From assembly GCA_023397905.1 (NCBI GenBank), contig JAEWSZ010000034.1, forward strand, positions 1 through 64,000: 64,000 nucleotides of DNA, given 5' to 3'. The stretch's first letter is position 1, and each line of letters opens with the position of its first letter. The DNA is from Bacillota bacterium (GTDB lineage: Bacteria > Bacillota > Clostridia > Acetivibrionales > DSM-1351). Below the pieces are notes generated by a model. It was not told the DNA's origin and ran no database searches. It saw only the letters and a program-made list of their open reading frames with translations. Of this stretch, positions 35,980 to 45,554 are shown piece after piece. The position numbers and the translations under genes were made by a program.

Positions 35980-37308
35980 ATGTATACGATTTCCGAAGTG
36001 TTTTTTACTGCTTTAGAAGGTTTTATATTTATTGTTGCTTTTGCATTATTATCCTATCAACGTGAATTTTTATTTAAAAATCGAATTAAAGTATGTACTT
36101 TTATTTTTTTATATACAATTTATACATATTGGATTTCATTATTCTTTCCAAGTGGACTACATACTATTTTTATCATGTTTCTAACAATGATCATATTAAA
36201 TTACATATTTAATGGAAATATATTTAAAAGCGCAATAAAAATTTTAGCCATTGCAATTATTATATCCATCATAGAAGCAATTTTACTTTTACTTGGTATG
36301 CTGCTGATGAATTTACCATTTAGAATTTTACTTGAAGATGACTTTTATACTTTAATATTAAGTATTGTTTCAAAAATTTTGGAATTATTAATAATATATT
36401 TATTATACAGGCTGAATATTAACATATCCTGGTTGAACGATTCCAATACTCAGCAGTCGCGGTATAGACACATTTTAATAATAATTACTTCGGTGCTTTT
36501 ATTCATGTTTGGTACAACCTCATATATCTCAAATAACTCTCAGAACTTTTTCATTTTTAATATATTCTCATTTATAATCTATGTTATTTTGATTATTTCA
36601 GTATTGCTTGCCTTCCGTGAAGGCTCCAAGCTCGAAATAATCCAGTACGCAAATGAGCTAAAAAAGGAAAATATCCAGCAGCTTATTGAATTTAACGAGA
36701 TGGTAGCAAAAGAACGCCATGAATATAAAAACCATCTGAATACCATATTCGGTTTATGTACACTAAATAAACAGGACCTGAGCGATAAAATCAAACAATA
36801 CATTAACAATTATGCAAACAACAGCCTGACTCAAAATCTTTCCATCGCTTCAGGCAATGATTTTGTGGACGCAATTATAAATGTCAAATACAACAATGCT
36901 CTCCGAAAGGGTATCGAAGTGCTTGTGAATTTCGAGGAGCCCTTGTCCTCCGCGAAAATCAGTGAGGACGTCGCCGTAACAATTATCTCAAACATCATAG
37001 AAAATGCCTTTGAATCAATGCTGAATTATGAACGCGAGAAAAAATTCGTGCGCATAGAGACCTATATCCGGGAAGATACATATTATATCTCCATTTCCAA
37101 TAACGGACCCATGATACAGGAAGCGGACAAAAAGAAGATTTTTAACGCGGGCTTTTCAACCAAGGACAATCCCAGCAAAACAAGAGGCTTCGGACTCAGT
37201 ATCGTACTTCATGAAATCAACCGCTGCTGCGGAAACATTACCATAAACAGCAGCGACGAAGTTACTGAATTTCTGATATCTCTTAAGGTAGATCCGCAGG
37301 ATGCATAA
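35980..37308 (+). CDS. agrC: AgrC-like sensor histidine kinase (GHKL family)
   Basis: A 442-residue kinase, the probable receptor for the AgrD peptide. The N-terminal ~210 residues hold about six hydrophobic segments; then comes the AgrC-type phospho-acceptor box RHEYKNHLN (His near residue 246), and an HATPase domain with NIIENAFESM, NNGPMI and TRGFGLSIV. Start ATG 35980 follows GCAGGAGGAG; an upstream in-frame extension to 35917 overlaps the terminator and is rejected. No LytTR-type AgrA regulator gene follows; the next genes are a decayed toxin-antitoxin pair on the other strand. Confidence 0.9.
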   Translation: MYTISEVFFTALEGFIFIVAFALLSYQREFLFKNRIKVCTFIFLYTIYTYWISLFFPSGLHTIFIMFLTMIILNYIFNGNIFKSAIKILAIAIIISIIEAILLLLGMLLMNLPFRILLEDDFYTLILSIVSKILELLIIYLLYRLNINISWLNDSNTQQSRYRHILIIITSVLLFMFGTTSYISNNSQNFFIFNIFSFIIYVILIISVLLAFREGSKLEIIQYANELKKENIQQLIEFNEMVAKERHEYKNHLNTIFGLCTLNKQDLSDKIKQYINNYANNSLTQNLSIASGNDFVDAIINVKYNNALRKGIEVLVNFEEPLSSAKISEDVAVTIISNIIENAFESMLNYEREKKFVRIETYIREDTYYISISNNGPMIQEADKKKIFNAGFSTKDNPSKTRGFGLSIVLHEINRCCGNITINSSDEVTEFLISLKVDPQDA

Positions 37309-37371
37309 GGAAGCAACCACCGAAAACCAAATAACGAGATAGACAGTCAACAGATGATGTATGTAAACGCG

Positions 37372-37638
37372 CTAAAATTGCTTCAAAATATCGTGATGCC
37401 CAACATCCACAAGAATAATCATAATATCGCCCTCATAGTACCAAATAATGCGAATATCCATGTTGACGCTGCACTCGTACAATTTATCTGTTCCTTGGAT
37501 GCGTTTCGTCCGAAGTGAGGGGTGTGTCGGATTCTCGGCCAGCAGCTACAGCTTTTTCATAAGCTGATTCTTTTCTTGCGTAGTCATCGTTTTGAAATGC
37601 TTTTCAAAACGGGGCGTAAAGGTAAATTGATAGGCCAT
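37372..37638 (-). pseudogene. RelE/YafQ-like toxin with an internal amber codon
   Basis: The frame from ATG 37638 reads MAYQFTFTPRFEKHFKTM..., continues into LLAENPTHPSLRTKRI, and ends ...DVGHHDILKQF, a full-length RelE-superfamily mRNA interferase of about 88 codons. A TAG at codon 31 (after MKKL) interrupts it; everything else is intact, so a single recent substitution probably inactivated it. The ATG shares one base with the antitoxin stop (TGATG), the usual coupling. Functional toxin is unlikely unless the amber codon is read through. Confidence 0.82.
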
Positions 37639-37898
37639 CAGTTATCCTCCAGCTTTGCAAATAGAGCATCCACGTTGTTAAAAACAGGCTGTTCGCCGGA
37701 GGCGATTTTTATTTTGACTTCTTCAATTTCTTCCCGAAGTTCATCAAGATATTTTTTGGGATATACGACTACCGGCATAATGCAAATCATACCGTCCCTT
37801 TCGTATATTTCCAGCTTGTCACCTTCGGACAGTCCCAGTCTCTCAATTAGTTCTTTCGGTATCGTAATTTGTGATTTAGCGCGTAATTCAGCCAGCAT
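37638..37898 (-). CDS. AbrB/MazE-type antitoxin
   Basis: An 86-residue protein with a SpoVT/AbrB swapped-hairpin DNA-binding domain (AKSQITIPKELIERLGLSEGDKLEI) at the N terminus and an acidic helical tail (LREEIEEVKIKI) that would wrap the toxin. Start ATG 37898 (MLAELRAK) has GGAG nine bases before it. It is the first gene of the pair and would repress its own promoter. The partner toxin carries a stop codon, so this may persist only as a repressor or relic. Confidence 0.84.
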   Translation of the reverse strand: MLAELRAKSQITIPKELIERLGLSEGDKLEIYERDGMICIMPVVVYPKKYLDELREEIEEVKIKIASGEQPVFNNVDALFAKLEDN

Positions 37899-38079
37899 TA
37901 TTATCATCTCCAATCCGCGGTACGAATTTCTTACTTTCCTACTAATAGTATATGCCATTTTTCAGAAAATATCAACCGCAAAAATGCAACTTACTTCGGG
38001 TCGAGTGCCATTACAATAACGCTGCCGCCCGCCATGAGTTTGTTTGCTTCTTTTAGGACACTGTCCTAAATCCGCAGGT

Positions 38080-39708
38080 TTAAAGCATATTGAGCTTTTC
38101 CCTGTACTCAGTGGGATTGATTCCAACAATTTTCTTAAAAGCCGTACTAAAGTAATACGCATCACGGTAGCCCACTTTTTCCGCTATTTCATAAATCAGC
38201 AGGTTAGAATTTTTCAAAAGATTCTTAGCCTTTTGTATCCTGAGGTTTGAGAGATAGTCTATAAAATTCTGGCCGATATAATCACAAAAAAGCACGCTTA
38301 AATAACCCGGACTTATTACAAAGCTCTTTGAAATGCTTGTCAGCGTTATATTCTCATTATATTTCGAGTCAATATATTCCTTGATTTTGGCTATCAGGGA
38401 CTCGTTTCTGTTATTGCGCTTTGTATTTATGTATTCATTTACCTTAAAGAAGAAATTCAGAAACCATTCCTCCAGCTGGGCAAGGTCATTTATTTCCCTA
38501 ACGTCGAAATACGGGTTAAAATCGCCTTCCATTATATCGAAGACATTGTATCCCAGCTCATTTATGGTTTTACAGGACAGGAGCATTATATTTGAAATTA
38601 TTGTATTCACAGCGTCCAGCTCTAACTTTGAGCTCTTTATCTGCGTTATGATATCCACTATATCCCGTTTTATTTCTTCAAACGCGCCGATTTTTATATT
38701 ATCATAGAGTTTAGTGTCGGCAAGAATATGAAGCTGCTTGCTGTACACCTTGTTGCCCAAATTTATATCGTTAAAGCTGTACACTATCCCCTTTCCGTGA
38801 ATACAGCTCAGCATGGCGGCAGAACATGCCTCCTTGTAAGATATGTACATATCCGTGAGGCACTGGCACCTGTTTCCGATTCCTATGGTCAGGCTGAAGC
38901 CCAATTCCTTCCTGGCATTGGCAATCATCTCCTCCAGCACCGGAGTCACAGCTTCGGCAGTATCATAGAAAACTATGGCGATCTGGTCTATTTTGTAGTT
39001 TATCACGTAATGGCTCATCTTCCCCGATACTTCCCTCTCGGTGTCATAGCCCGAGAGAAATTTCCCGACCCAATTGTAAAGGGTAAGATTATAAATGTAT
39101 TTCTGCTCCTCATCATCTTCCCTGATCAGTTCCATAAAATTGTTTATGTTTACAACTGCAATAAAATATTCCGTTTCCTTTATTCCCGACAATTCCAGGT
39201 ATTTCAGGTCATTGTCCAGATTTCCGATAAAGCTGTTGCTGATCAGGTCGTTAAAAAGCTTATCCTGCAAGGCCTTTTTGTTTTCTCTCAATTGCCGCCT
39301 GAGGTTTTCCACCTCTATGCGCTCACTGCGCTCCCTGATGATTTCTTCCATGAGCCTTTTGACGATCTCAAGCAGGTCCCTGGATTTAAAAGGCTTGAGA
39401 ATATAATCCCTGACATTGAGCTTTACGGATTCCTTGGCATACTCAAACTCCGCATAGGCTGTAATTATTACCGTCTTTATGCTTTTGTTTGTCCTCTTTA
39501 TTTCCCTTATGAGATCTATCCCGCTCATTTTGGGCATCTGAATGTCCGTAATGACGATATCCACGTAATTTTTCCGGATGACCTCCATGGCCTCAACCCC
39601 GTCACAGGCGCTGAAAACCCTGTCAAAACCGTTTTCCTTCCAATTGATATTGTTCAAAATCTTATTTTTTATCATTTCCTCATCTTCAACTACCAGAAGC
39701 CTGAACAT
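38080..39708 (-). CDS. YesN-type response regulator (REC + AraC HTH)
   Basis: A 542-residue response regulator with a receiver (E8/D9, phospho-acceptor D55 in ITDIQMPKMSG, K near 106), a long middle segment, and a C-terminal AraC HTH ending VGYRDAYYFSTAFKKIVGINPTEYR. It follows its kinase by 12 bases and is the last gene of the sugar uptake and sensing cluster. By comparison with the XylFII-LytS-YesN system of solventogenic clostridia it probably activates the ChvE/MmsAB importer genes upstream. Confidence 0.94.
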   Translation of the reverse strand: MFRLLVVEDEEMIKNKILNNINWKENGFDRVFSACDGVEAMEVIRKNYVDIVITDIQMPKMSGIDLIREIKRTNKSIKTVIITAYAEFEYAKESVKLNVRDYILKPFKSRDLLEIVKRLMEEIIRERSERIEVENLRRQLRENKKALQDKLFNDLISNSFIGNLDNDLKYLELSGIKETEYFIAVVNINNFMELIREDDEEQKYIYNLTLYNWVGKFLSGYDTEREVSGKMSHYVINYKIDQIAIVFYDTAEAVTPVLEEMIANARKELGFSLTIGIGNRCQCLTDMYISYKEACSAAMLSCIHGKGIVYSFNDINLGNKVYSKQLHILADTKLYDNIKIGAFEEIKRDIVDIITQIKSSKLELDAVNTIISNIMLLSCKTINELGYNVFDIMEGDFNPYFDVREINDLAQLEEWFLNFFFKVNEYINTKRNNRNESLIAKIKEYIDSKYNENITLTSISKSFVISPGYLSVLFCDYIGQNFIDYLSNLRIQKAKNLLKNSNLLIYEIAEKVGYRDAYYFSTAFKKIVGINPTEYREKLNML

Positions 39709-39720
39709 AGCGTCACCTTC

Positions 39721-41511
39721 CTATATTTGCGGAATGCTTACCACTACTTTTGTTCCCACGGAAACTCTGCTTTCATATTTCAAACCGTATTCCGGACCAA
39801 AATTGAGCTTTATCCTGTCGTTTACATTTCTGATGCCAAAGTATTGATTTTCATTGGTAATCGCTTCCTCCCCTGAAAGGATCCTGTTTATGTGGGCTAT
39901 ACTTTCATCATTCAAGCCGTCTCCGTTGTCCAGGATCTCGAAAATTACCTTTTCGTTTTCCAGGTAGCCCTTGATCACAATAAGTCCCTTTTTTTCCAGG
40001 CTCCTTACCCCGTGGTATATGGAATTCTCCACCAGCGGCTGCAATATGAGCTTTATGGTCTTATAGCCGTATATGGCGTCATCCACTTCAAAGAGATAGT
40101 CAAATCTGTAGGAAAAACGGAACTGCTGTATTTCAAGATAGCTTCTTATATGGTTCATTTCCTCACGCACCGTCACAACCTCCCTGCCATGGCTGAGACT
40201 TGTTCTGAAGAACTTCCCAAGGGAATCTATCAGGTTCATGGCGTCGTCGTTCCTGTCCTGTTCAAGCAGGCCTATGATGGAGTCAAGGGTATTATATACA
40301 AAGTGAGGTTTTATCAGCTCCTGCATGGCCCGCATCTCCATCTCCCTGATCTTTGCCTGGTCGTCCACCACTTTTTCCATCAATTCTTTTATTTTATTGA
40401 TCATTTTATTGAAGCTGACGGCCAGCTGTCCTATTTCATCACGGGTCCTTATGTTTGCATTAATGGACAGATCATTTTCCGAAGCACGCTTCATCAGACT
40501 CCTCAGCTCTCTTATGGGATTTGTCAGCACCGTCGTCAGGTATATTGTAAGCATGAGGATAATTATTATTACAGTGGGTACAAGCCACAAATATATCCTG
40601 TTTATAATACCTACGTTTTTTGTGATCTCAGATTCCGGTGACACGCCTATAAGCTTCCAGCCCGTGATTTTGGAGGTCTTGAAGGTAATGAGATAATCAG
40701 TGCCGTCAATGGTGTCAATAAAGCTTCCGCTGCCCGAATTCAAAATTTTCGGGTTGTAGGTTATTTCTTCCGAATACCCCTGTTTATCGGCATCTTTGGG
40801 TCGGAAGATAATATCCCCCTTTTCCCCGGAAAGAAATACATACCCTTTTTGCCCCAGCTTTATATCACTGCAGATTTTATTCAGAAAATCCACGCCTATA
40901 TCAATATACATTGCCCCGGTTCCGCCGATGGCATTTCCCCTTATGGACTTGCCCACGGTAAAGACCTGTTTGTTGCGGATATTCACATAAGGCGGCTGTA
41001 TGGACACATCATCCGTGGTTTTGTTGACCAGCTCCTGGAACAAAGGGTCCTGGTCCACATCCTCCCAGTAATTCCCGAAACAGCTTATGGTCTGGCCCGA
41101 ATGGGATATAAGCCTTATGTTAACTAAATCTGTTTTCATTTTGCGCAAGGTATCGAAGTTCTCCCATATCCTCACGGTATACTTCCTATTTCCGTCTATG
41201 TCTCCGGCCTCGGTGAGCTTCATGTACTGCTGGAAATAATAGTCGCTCCTGAGTTCCAGTATATTTTCTATATCGCTTATGTAAGTCTCTATGTTTTTAT
41301 CGATCCTTTCGATAACTTCATAGGAATACGTGGTGACATTCTTGTGCAGGCTGCCGAGATAGAGCCGGTAGGATATGACCCCGAAAACAAGTATGGGTAT
41401 CAGACCCAATGCGAGAAAGCAGACAGTCAGCTTTGATTTTATACTATAAAGGTTAACTTTTCTGAATAATTTTTTTCCGGCGGTTCCAAACACGGCTATT
41501 TTATCTCCCAT
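39721..41511 (-). CDS. LytS/YesM-type sensor histidine kinase
   Basis: A 596-residue membrane kinase: helix at ~30-52, extracellular Cache sensor (~55-300), second helix, HAMP (~325-375), His_kinase with LIKPHFVYNTLD (His near 404), and ATPase domain with QPLVENSIYHG and DNGDGL. The ATG at 41511 lies inside the last 16 bases of the sugar-binding lipoprotein gene, so kinase and lipoprotein are translationally coupled and probably form a sensing complex at the membrane. Confidence 0.94.
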   Translation of the reverse strand: MGDKIAVFGTAGKKLFRKVNLYSIKSKLTVCFLALGLIPILVFGVISYRLYLGSLHKNVTTYSYEVIERIDKNIETYISDIENILELRSDYYFQQYMKLTEAGDIDGNRKYTVRIWENFDTLRKMKTDLVNIRLISHSGQTISCFGNYWEDVDQDPLFQELVNKTTDDVSIQPPYVNIRNKQVFTVGKSIRGNAIGGTGAMYIDIGVDFLNKICSDIKLGQKGYVFLSGEKGDIIFRPKDADKQGYSEEITYNPKILNSGSGSFIDTIDGTDYLITFKTSKITGWKLIGVSPESEITKNVGIINRIYLWLVPTVIIIILMLTIYLTTVLTNPIRELRSLMKRASENDLSINANIRTRDEIGQLAVSFNKMINKIKELMEKVVDDQAKIREMEMRAMQELIKPHFVYNTLDSIIGLLEQDRNDDAMNLIDSLGKFFRTSLSHGREVVTVREEMNHIRSYLEIQQFRFSYRFDYLFEVDDAIYGYKTIKLILQPLVENSIYHGVRSLEKKGLIVIKGYLENEKVIFEILDNGDGLNDESIAHINRILSGEEAITNENQYFGIRNVNDRIKLNFGPEYGLKYESRVSVGTKVVVSIPQI

Positions 41512-42551
41512 GGTTTTTTCCCTCTGAGCAGTATGTCATAATTGCTTTTGTCGCCCAGCTCCAGTCCCGTATCAATGAATTTTGAAGGAATATTCTCCTC
41601 CTTTATTGCCCCGTACAGATTCCTTATGCTCAAATCACCCATTTTTTTAAAATCCTGCCCTACCAGGGCATAGGCCATACCCTTCCTGGCGGCGTCTACT
41701 ATTGGATAATAGGTATCCACCACAATTGAGATCCCTCCGCTTTTGCACCAGGCCTGAAACGCCGTCATGGATTCTGTGGGCACTACCAGGGGCCACCCTC
41801 CCACACTGAAGAATACATCTATATCAGCACCTTTTCGCATGTACTTTTCAAGCAGATCTCCGGCCAGGTTGATATCATCCCTGCAATAAAGAGTATCTAT
41901 TACATTCAGCTTCAGCCCCGCCTGCTGAACGGTATTTCTGAAGCTCTGAAGCCTTGTATTCAGATTGTAGCTTCTCTCATCCGCCGTCATAATCAGAATA
42001 TTCAAGGTCTTCTTTTCTACTTTTTTCTCCTTTACGGCTTTTATCAAAGCCTCTCCGCACGCTTCTCCCGCGGCGTAGTTATCGGTTCCGCAGTAAAACA
42101 GCCTGTCGCTGTCCGGCGAATCCGAATCAAAGGTAGCCACCTTGATACCCAGTCCAACCGCTTTATTAATGACTTCCTTCATCCTTCCCGGATTGATGCA
42201 GCTGACAATTATCCCGTCTACCCGGCGCCGGATAAGGCTTTCCATGATCTCCTCCTGATCGTCGGAATCGGCCTGCATGGAGCCGAGCCATTCGACCTTT
42301 ATCCCCAGCTCTCTGCCTGTGCGCTCGGCTTCTTCCTTTGCGTCCAGAAAGACCGGATTGTCAAGGGATTTGGGAACCATGGTTATTATTATATCTTTGC
42401 TTTTATGTGCGGTAGAGCTTTTGACTGCAGATTCTGTGCGGCTTGCGGCGGGATTTTCATTATTTATCACGGATCCGCTGCATCCGGACAGTATGAGTAG
42501 AAATACCGGAAGTAAGAAATACAGTTTTATCAAAGCTAAGTGTCTGCGCAT
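41496..42551 (-). CDS. Sugar-binding lipoprotein, sensory (XylFII-like)
   Basis: A 351-residue periplasmic-binding-protein-like (type 1) lipoprotein: signal peptide with lipobox LSGC near residue 24, Ser/Thr tether, and a binding domain opening IIITMVPKSLDNPVF with the QEEIMESLIRRRVDGIIVSC pattern of ribose/xylose binders. It is coupled to the LytS-type kinase rather than to permeases, and a terminator separates it from the importer genes. In known clostridial systems such a protein (XylFII) presents the bound pentose to LytS. The actual ligand here is not known. Confidence 0.85.
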   Translation of the reverse strand: MRRHLALIKLYFLLPVFLLILSGCSGSVINNENPAASRTESAVKSSTAHKSKDIIITMVPKSLDNPVFLDAKEEAERTGRELGIKVEWLGSMQADSDDQEEIMESLIRRRVDGIIVSCINPGRMKEVINKAVGLGIKVATFDSDSPDSDRLFYCGTDNYAAGEACGEALIKAVKEKKVEKKTLNILIMTADERSYNLNTRLQSFRNTVQQAGLKLNVIDTLYCRDDINLAGDLLEKYMRKGADIDVFFSVGGWPLVVPTESMTAFQAWCKSGGISIVVDTYYPIVDAARKGMAYALVGQDFKKMGDLSIRNLYGAIKEENIPSKFIDTGLELGDKSNYDILLRGKKPWEIK

Positions 42552-42648
42552 TTGAATTCTAACTCCTTGTTTTCATGAGATCAGTTGCCGGCCGGCGAAA
42601 GTCCGGCGGTAATTGACTTTTTAACTGCGTAATCATTATAGCACAAAA

Positions 42649-42680
42649 CTCAAGCTATACCAATATATGGCATAGCTTGA
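42649..42680 (-). terminator. Terminator after mmsB
   Basis: TCAAGCTATACCA and its near-complement form a stem with a small loop 15 bases past the mmsB stop, followed on the minus strand by TTTTGTGC. It separates the importer from the sensing genes. Confidence 0.72.
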
Positions 42681-42694
42681 ATATTTTTAGCTGT

Positions 42695-43867
42695 TTATTT
42701 TGATTTGGACTTTGATAATACGTCAAAAGCCACCGCAAGCAAGAGCACAAGCCCTTTTATTGTCATCTGCATGTCGCTGCCCACTCCCATTATGGACATT
42801 CCGTTGTTCAGTACGCCCATTACCAGCGCGCCTATGACTCCGCCTATAACCGTTCCGATTCCGCCGTAGGCAGAGGCCCCGCCGATAAAACAGGCCGCTA
42901 TGGCATCCAGCTCAAAGTTCAAGCCGGCCTGGGGAGATGCGGCATTGAGGCGGGAGGTGAAGCACACTCCGGCTATGGCCGACATGACCGCCATATTTAC
43001 ATATGTGAAGAAAAGCACTTTGTTTGTATTTATTCCCGAGAGCTTGGCCGCCTTTTCATTTCCGCCCATTGCATATATGTAGCGGCCGGGAACTGTTTTC
43101 ATTGTAAATATGGAAAACCCCAGTATAAGCAGCCCTATGACAGCAAGGATTATGGGTATTCCCTTGTAAATAGCCAGCCAGTATGTAAACAGGTTTATCA
43201 CTCCGACCATCAGCACCATCTGTGCAATGAACAAATATCCCGGAGTTGTTTCAAAAGCATATTTTTTTCTCTCCATCCTCTTTTTTATTTCGAGGAAAAT
43301 ATACACAGCCGAAATCACTATGCCCACAAGTATGGCTGTGAAGTTGACACCCAGCCCCAGACCTCCGAACATGTCCGGTATGAAGCCCGCGCTGATCTGG
43401 CGGAAGCTTTCGGGAAACGGTGAAAGTGTGAGGCCCTGCAGTATGGTAATCGTAAGGCCCCTGAACATCAGCATTCCCGCGAGGGTTACAATAAAGGCGG
43501 GTATTCTCACATATGCGATCCAGAAACCCTGCCATATCCCCACAACCACGCCGATCAGCAAGGATATGAGAACCGCCAGCCATACGTTCATTTTGTATGT
43601 GATGATCATTGTGCCTGTTATTGCGCCGATAAAAGCGCATAGGGACCCCACCGACAGGTCTATGTTGCCGCCGGTCAGAATACACAGGGTCATACCAATG
43701 GCCAGGATCAGCACATAGCTGTTTTGAAGCACCAGGTTTGCAACGTTCATTGGCAGAAGGAGAACTCCCTTTGTCATGATCTGAAAAAATACCATTATAA
43801 CTAGAAGTGCAATCAGCATTGCATACTGTCTTATATTATTTCTGAAAATACTTTTTATTGACTCCAT
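42695..43867 (-). CDS. mmsB: Multiple-monosaccharide ABC transporter permease
   Basis: A 390-residue membrane permease of the RbsC/XylH superfamily, with about ten hydrophobic segments and conserved GNIDLSVGSLCAF, KLSGINT and FIGGASAYGGIGTV. The ~390-residue length and the neighbours identify the MmsB/GguB group rather than RbsC. It starts right after mmsA, whose last codons hold its GGGAGGT ribosome site, so the two are coupled. Confidence 0.92.
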   Translation of the reverse strand: MESIKSIFRNNIRQYAMLIALLVIMVFFQIMTKGVLLLPMNVANLVLQNSYVLILAIGMTLCILTGGNIDLSVGSLCAFIGAITGTMIITYKMNVWLAVLISLLIGVVVGIWQGFWIAYVRIPAFIVTLAGMLMFRGLTITILQGLTLSPFPESFRQISAGFIPDMFGGLGLGVNFTAILVGIVISAVYIFLEIKKRMERKKYAFETTPGYLFIAQMVLMVGVINLFTYWLAIYKGIPIILAVIGLLILGFSIFTMKTVPGRYIYAMGGNEKAAKLSGINTNKVLFFTYVNMAVMSAIAGVCFTSRLNAASPQAGLNFELDAIAACFIGGASAYGGIGTVIGGVIGALVMGVLNNGMSIMGVGSDMQMTIKGLVLLLAVAFDVLSKSKSK

Positions 43868-43868
43868 A

Positions 43869-45410
43869 TTATACTACCTCCCTGTCCTTGTTACTCTGCA
43901 TTATGCACTTCATTATGCTTTCCTGTGACGCTTCGCTCCGGTCCAGCTCCCCCACCATCCGGCCTTCGTTCATGATGTATATCCTGTCGCAGATACCCAG
44001 TATCTCCGGAAGCTCTGAGGATATGAGGATTATGGCCTTGCCCTCTTCCACCAGCTTGTTTATGATGGTGTATATCTCATACTTGGCGCCTACGTCGATA
44101 CCTCTTGTGGGCTCATCCAGCAGCAAAACATCGGGCTCGGTGAATATCCACTTGCTGAGCACCACCTTCTGCTGGTTTCCTCCCGAAAGATTGCCGGTTT
44201 TCTGAAGGATGCTGGGGGATTTTATGTTCATTTTCTTCCTGTATTCCTCCGCAATCCTGATTTCCTTATTTTCGTCGATCAGCTGCCTGCCCTTGACCTT
44301 TTTGAGCCCCGCCAGGGACACGTTGCTTTTGATATCCTGGATCAATATGAGCCCCGCGGTTTTCCGGTCCTCGGTGACATAGGCAAGGCCGTTTTCGATG
44401 GCCTGCTTTACGCTGTGAAGCGCAATTTCCCTGTTGTCCTTTACGATCCTGCCGCTGATGTGCTTGCCATAGCTTTTTCCGAATATGCTCATTGCCAGCT
44501 CGGTCCTTCCGGAGCCCATCAAGCCGGATATGCCCACTATTTCACCTCTGCGGACATTGAAGCTGACATCCTTTATGACCTTTCTGCCCTCTACCGAGGG
44601 GTCGTATACATTCCAGTTCTGAACTTCAAAATATACCTCTCCTATGTTGGGGGTCCGCTTGGGGAATCTGTCAACCAGCTGCCGGCCCACCATTCCCTTT
44701 ATGATCCTGTCCTCGCTGACGTCATCCCCGCTTTTCATGGTTTCTATGGTAGCCCCGTCCCTGAGTACGGTTATGGTATCCGCAACCTCCAGCACCTCGT
44801 TGAGCTTGTGGGAGATGAGTATTGAAGTTATACCGTCTTTTTTCAATTCGAGCATGAGCCTCAGAAGATTTTTTGAATCCTCCTCGTTTAAAGCGGCAGT
44901 GGGCTCGTCGAGGATGAGAAGTTTTACATCCTTTGCCAGAGCCTTTGCAATTTCCACCAGCTGCTGCTTTCCCACTCCTATATCTGAAACCAGGGTTTTG
45001 GGATTTTCTTTGAGGCCGACCCTCTCAAGCAGCTTCGCAGCCTGGAGATGGGTTTTGTTCCAACTTATAAAGCCCATTTTCGCTCTTTCATTGCACAAAA
45101 ATATGTTTTCCCCTATGGAAAGGTAGGGTTCAAGGGCCAGTTCCTGGTGTATTATGGCGATTCCCATTTTTTCACTGTCTTTGATATTATTAAAAGTGCA
45201 TTTGCTTCCGTCATAGATTATATCTCCGGTATAAGAGCCATAAGGATAGATGCCGCCTAAAACATTCATAAGCGTGGACTTTCCGGCTCCGTTTTCTCCC
45301 ACCAGCGCATGTATTTCGCCATTGCGCACTCTGAGATTTACGTTGTCCAGAGCTCTCACTCCCGGAAACAGCTTTGTGATATTGTTCATTTCAAGGATAA
45401 ATTCAGCCAT
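43869..45410 (-). CDS. mmsA: Multiple-monosaccharide ABC transporter ATP-binding protein
   Basis: A 513-residue double ATPase. The first half has GENGAGKST (Walker A), a VGKQQLVEIAKAL signature and LLILDEPTAAL; the second has a degenerate GLMGSGRTE loop, LSGGNQQKVVLSKW and LLLDEPTRGID. This fused two-domain layout is that of RbsA/XylG/GguA. I choose ATG 45410, which has GGAGG six bases upstream and gives the standard MAEFILEMNNITK start; the longer frame to 45488 has no support. It follows chvE by 144 bases. Confidence 0.94.
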   Translation of the reverse strand: MAEFILEMNNITKLFPGVRALDNVNLRVRNGEIHALVGENGAGKSTLMNVLGGIYPYGSYTGDIIYDGSKCTFNNIKDSEKMGIAIIHQELALEPYLSIGENIFLCNERAKMGFISWNKTHLQAAKLLERVGLKENPKTLVSDIGVGKQQLVEIAKALAKDVKLLILDEPTAALNEEDSKNLLRLMLELKKDGITSILISHKLNEVLEVADTITVLRDGATIETMKSGDDVSEDRIIKGMVGRQLVDRFPKRTPNIGEVYFEVQNWNVYDPSVEGRKVIKDVSFNVRRGEIVGISGLMGSGRTELAMSIFGKSYGKHISGRIVKDNREIALHSVKQAIENGLAYVTEDRKTAGLILIQDIKSNVSLAGLKKVKGRQLIDENKEIRIAEEYRKKMNIKSPSILQKTGNLSGGNQQKVVLSKWIFTEPDVLLLDEPTRGIDVGAKYEIYTIINKLVEEGKAIILISSELPEILGICDRIYIMNEGRMVGELDRSEASQESIMKCIMQSNKDREVV

Positions 45411-45554
45411 TCCTTTCCTCCTTACATAATTTATTTTTTCAGCCGTTGGATGTATAAGATGTATAAAAGGAACTTTAACCCGCTTCATACCCCATTAACC
45501 TATGCAAGCCGAACACCGCAAATATGGTGTCCGGCAGCATAAGTCGAACCGGTA

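Noticed and set aside
38728..39876. Plus-strand open frame of 382 codons opposite the YesN gene
   Set aside because: Antisense to a clear response regulator gene and its kinase; no start signal or recognisable domain.
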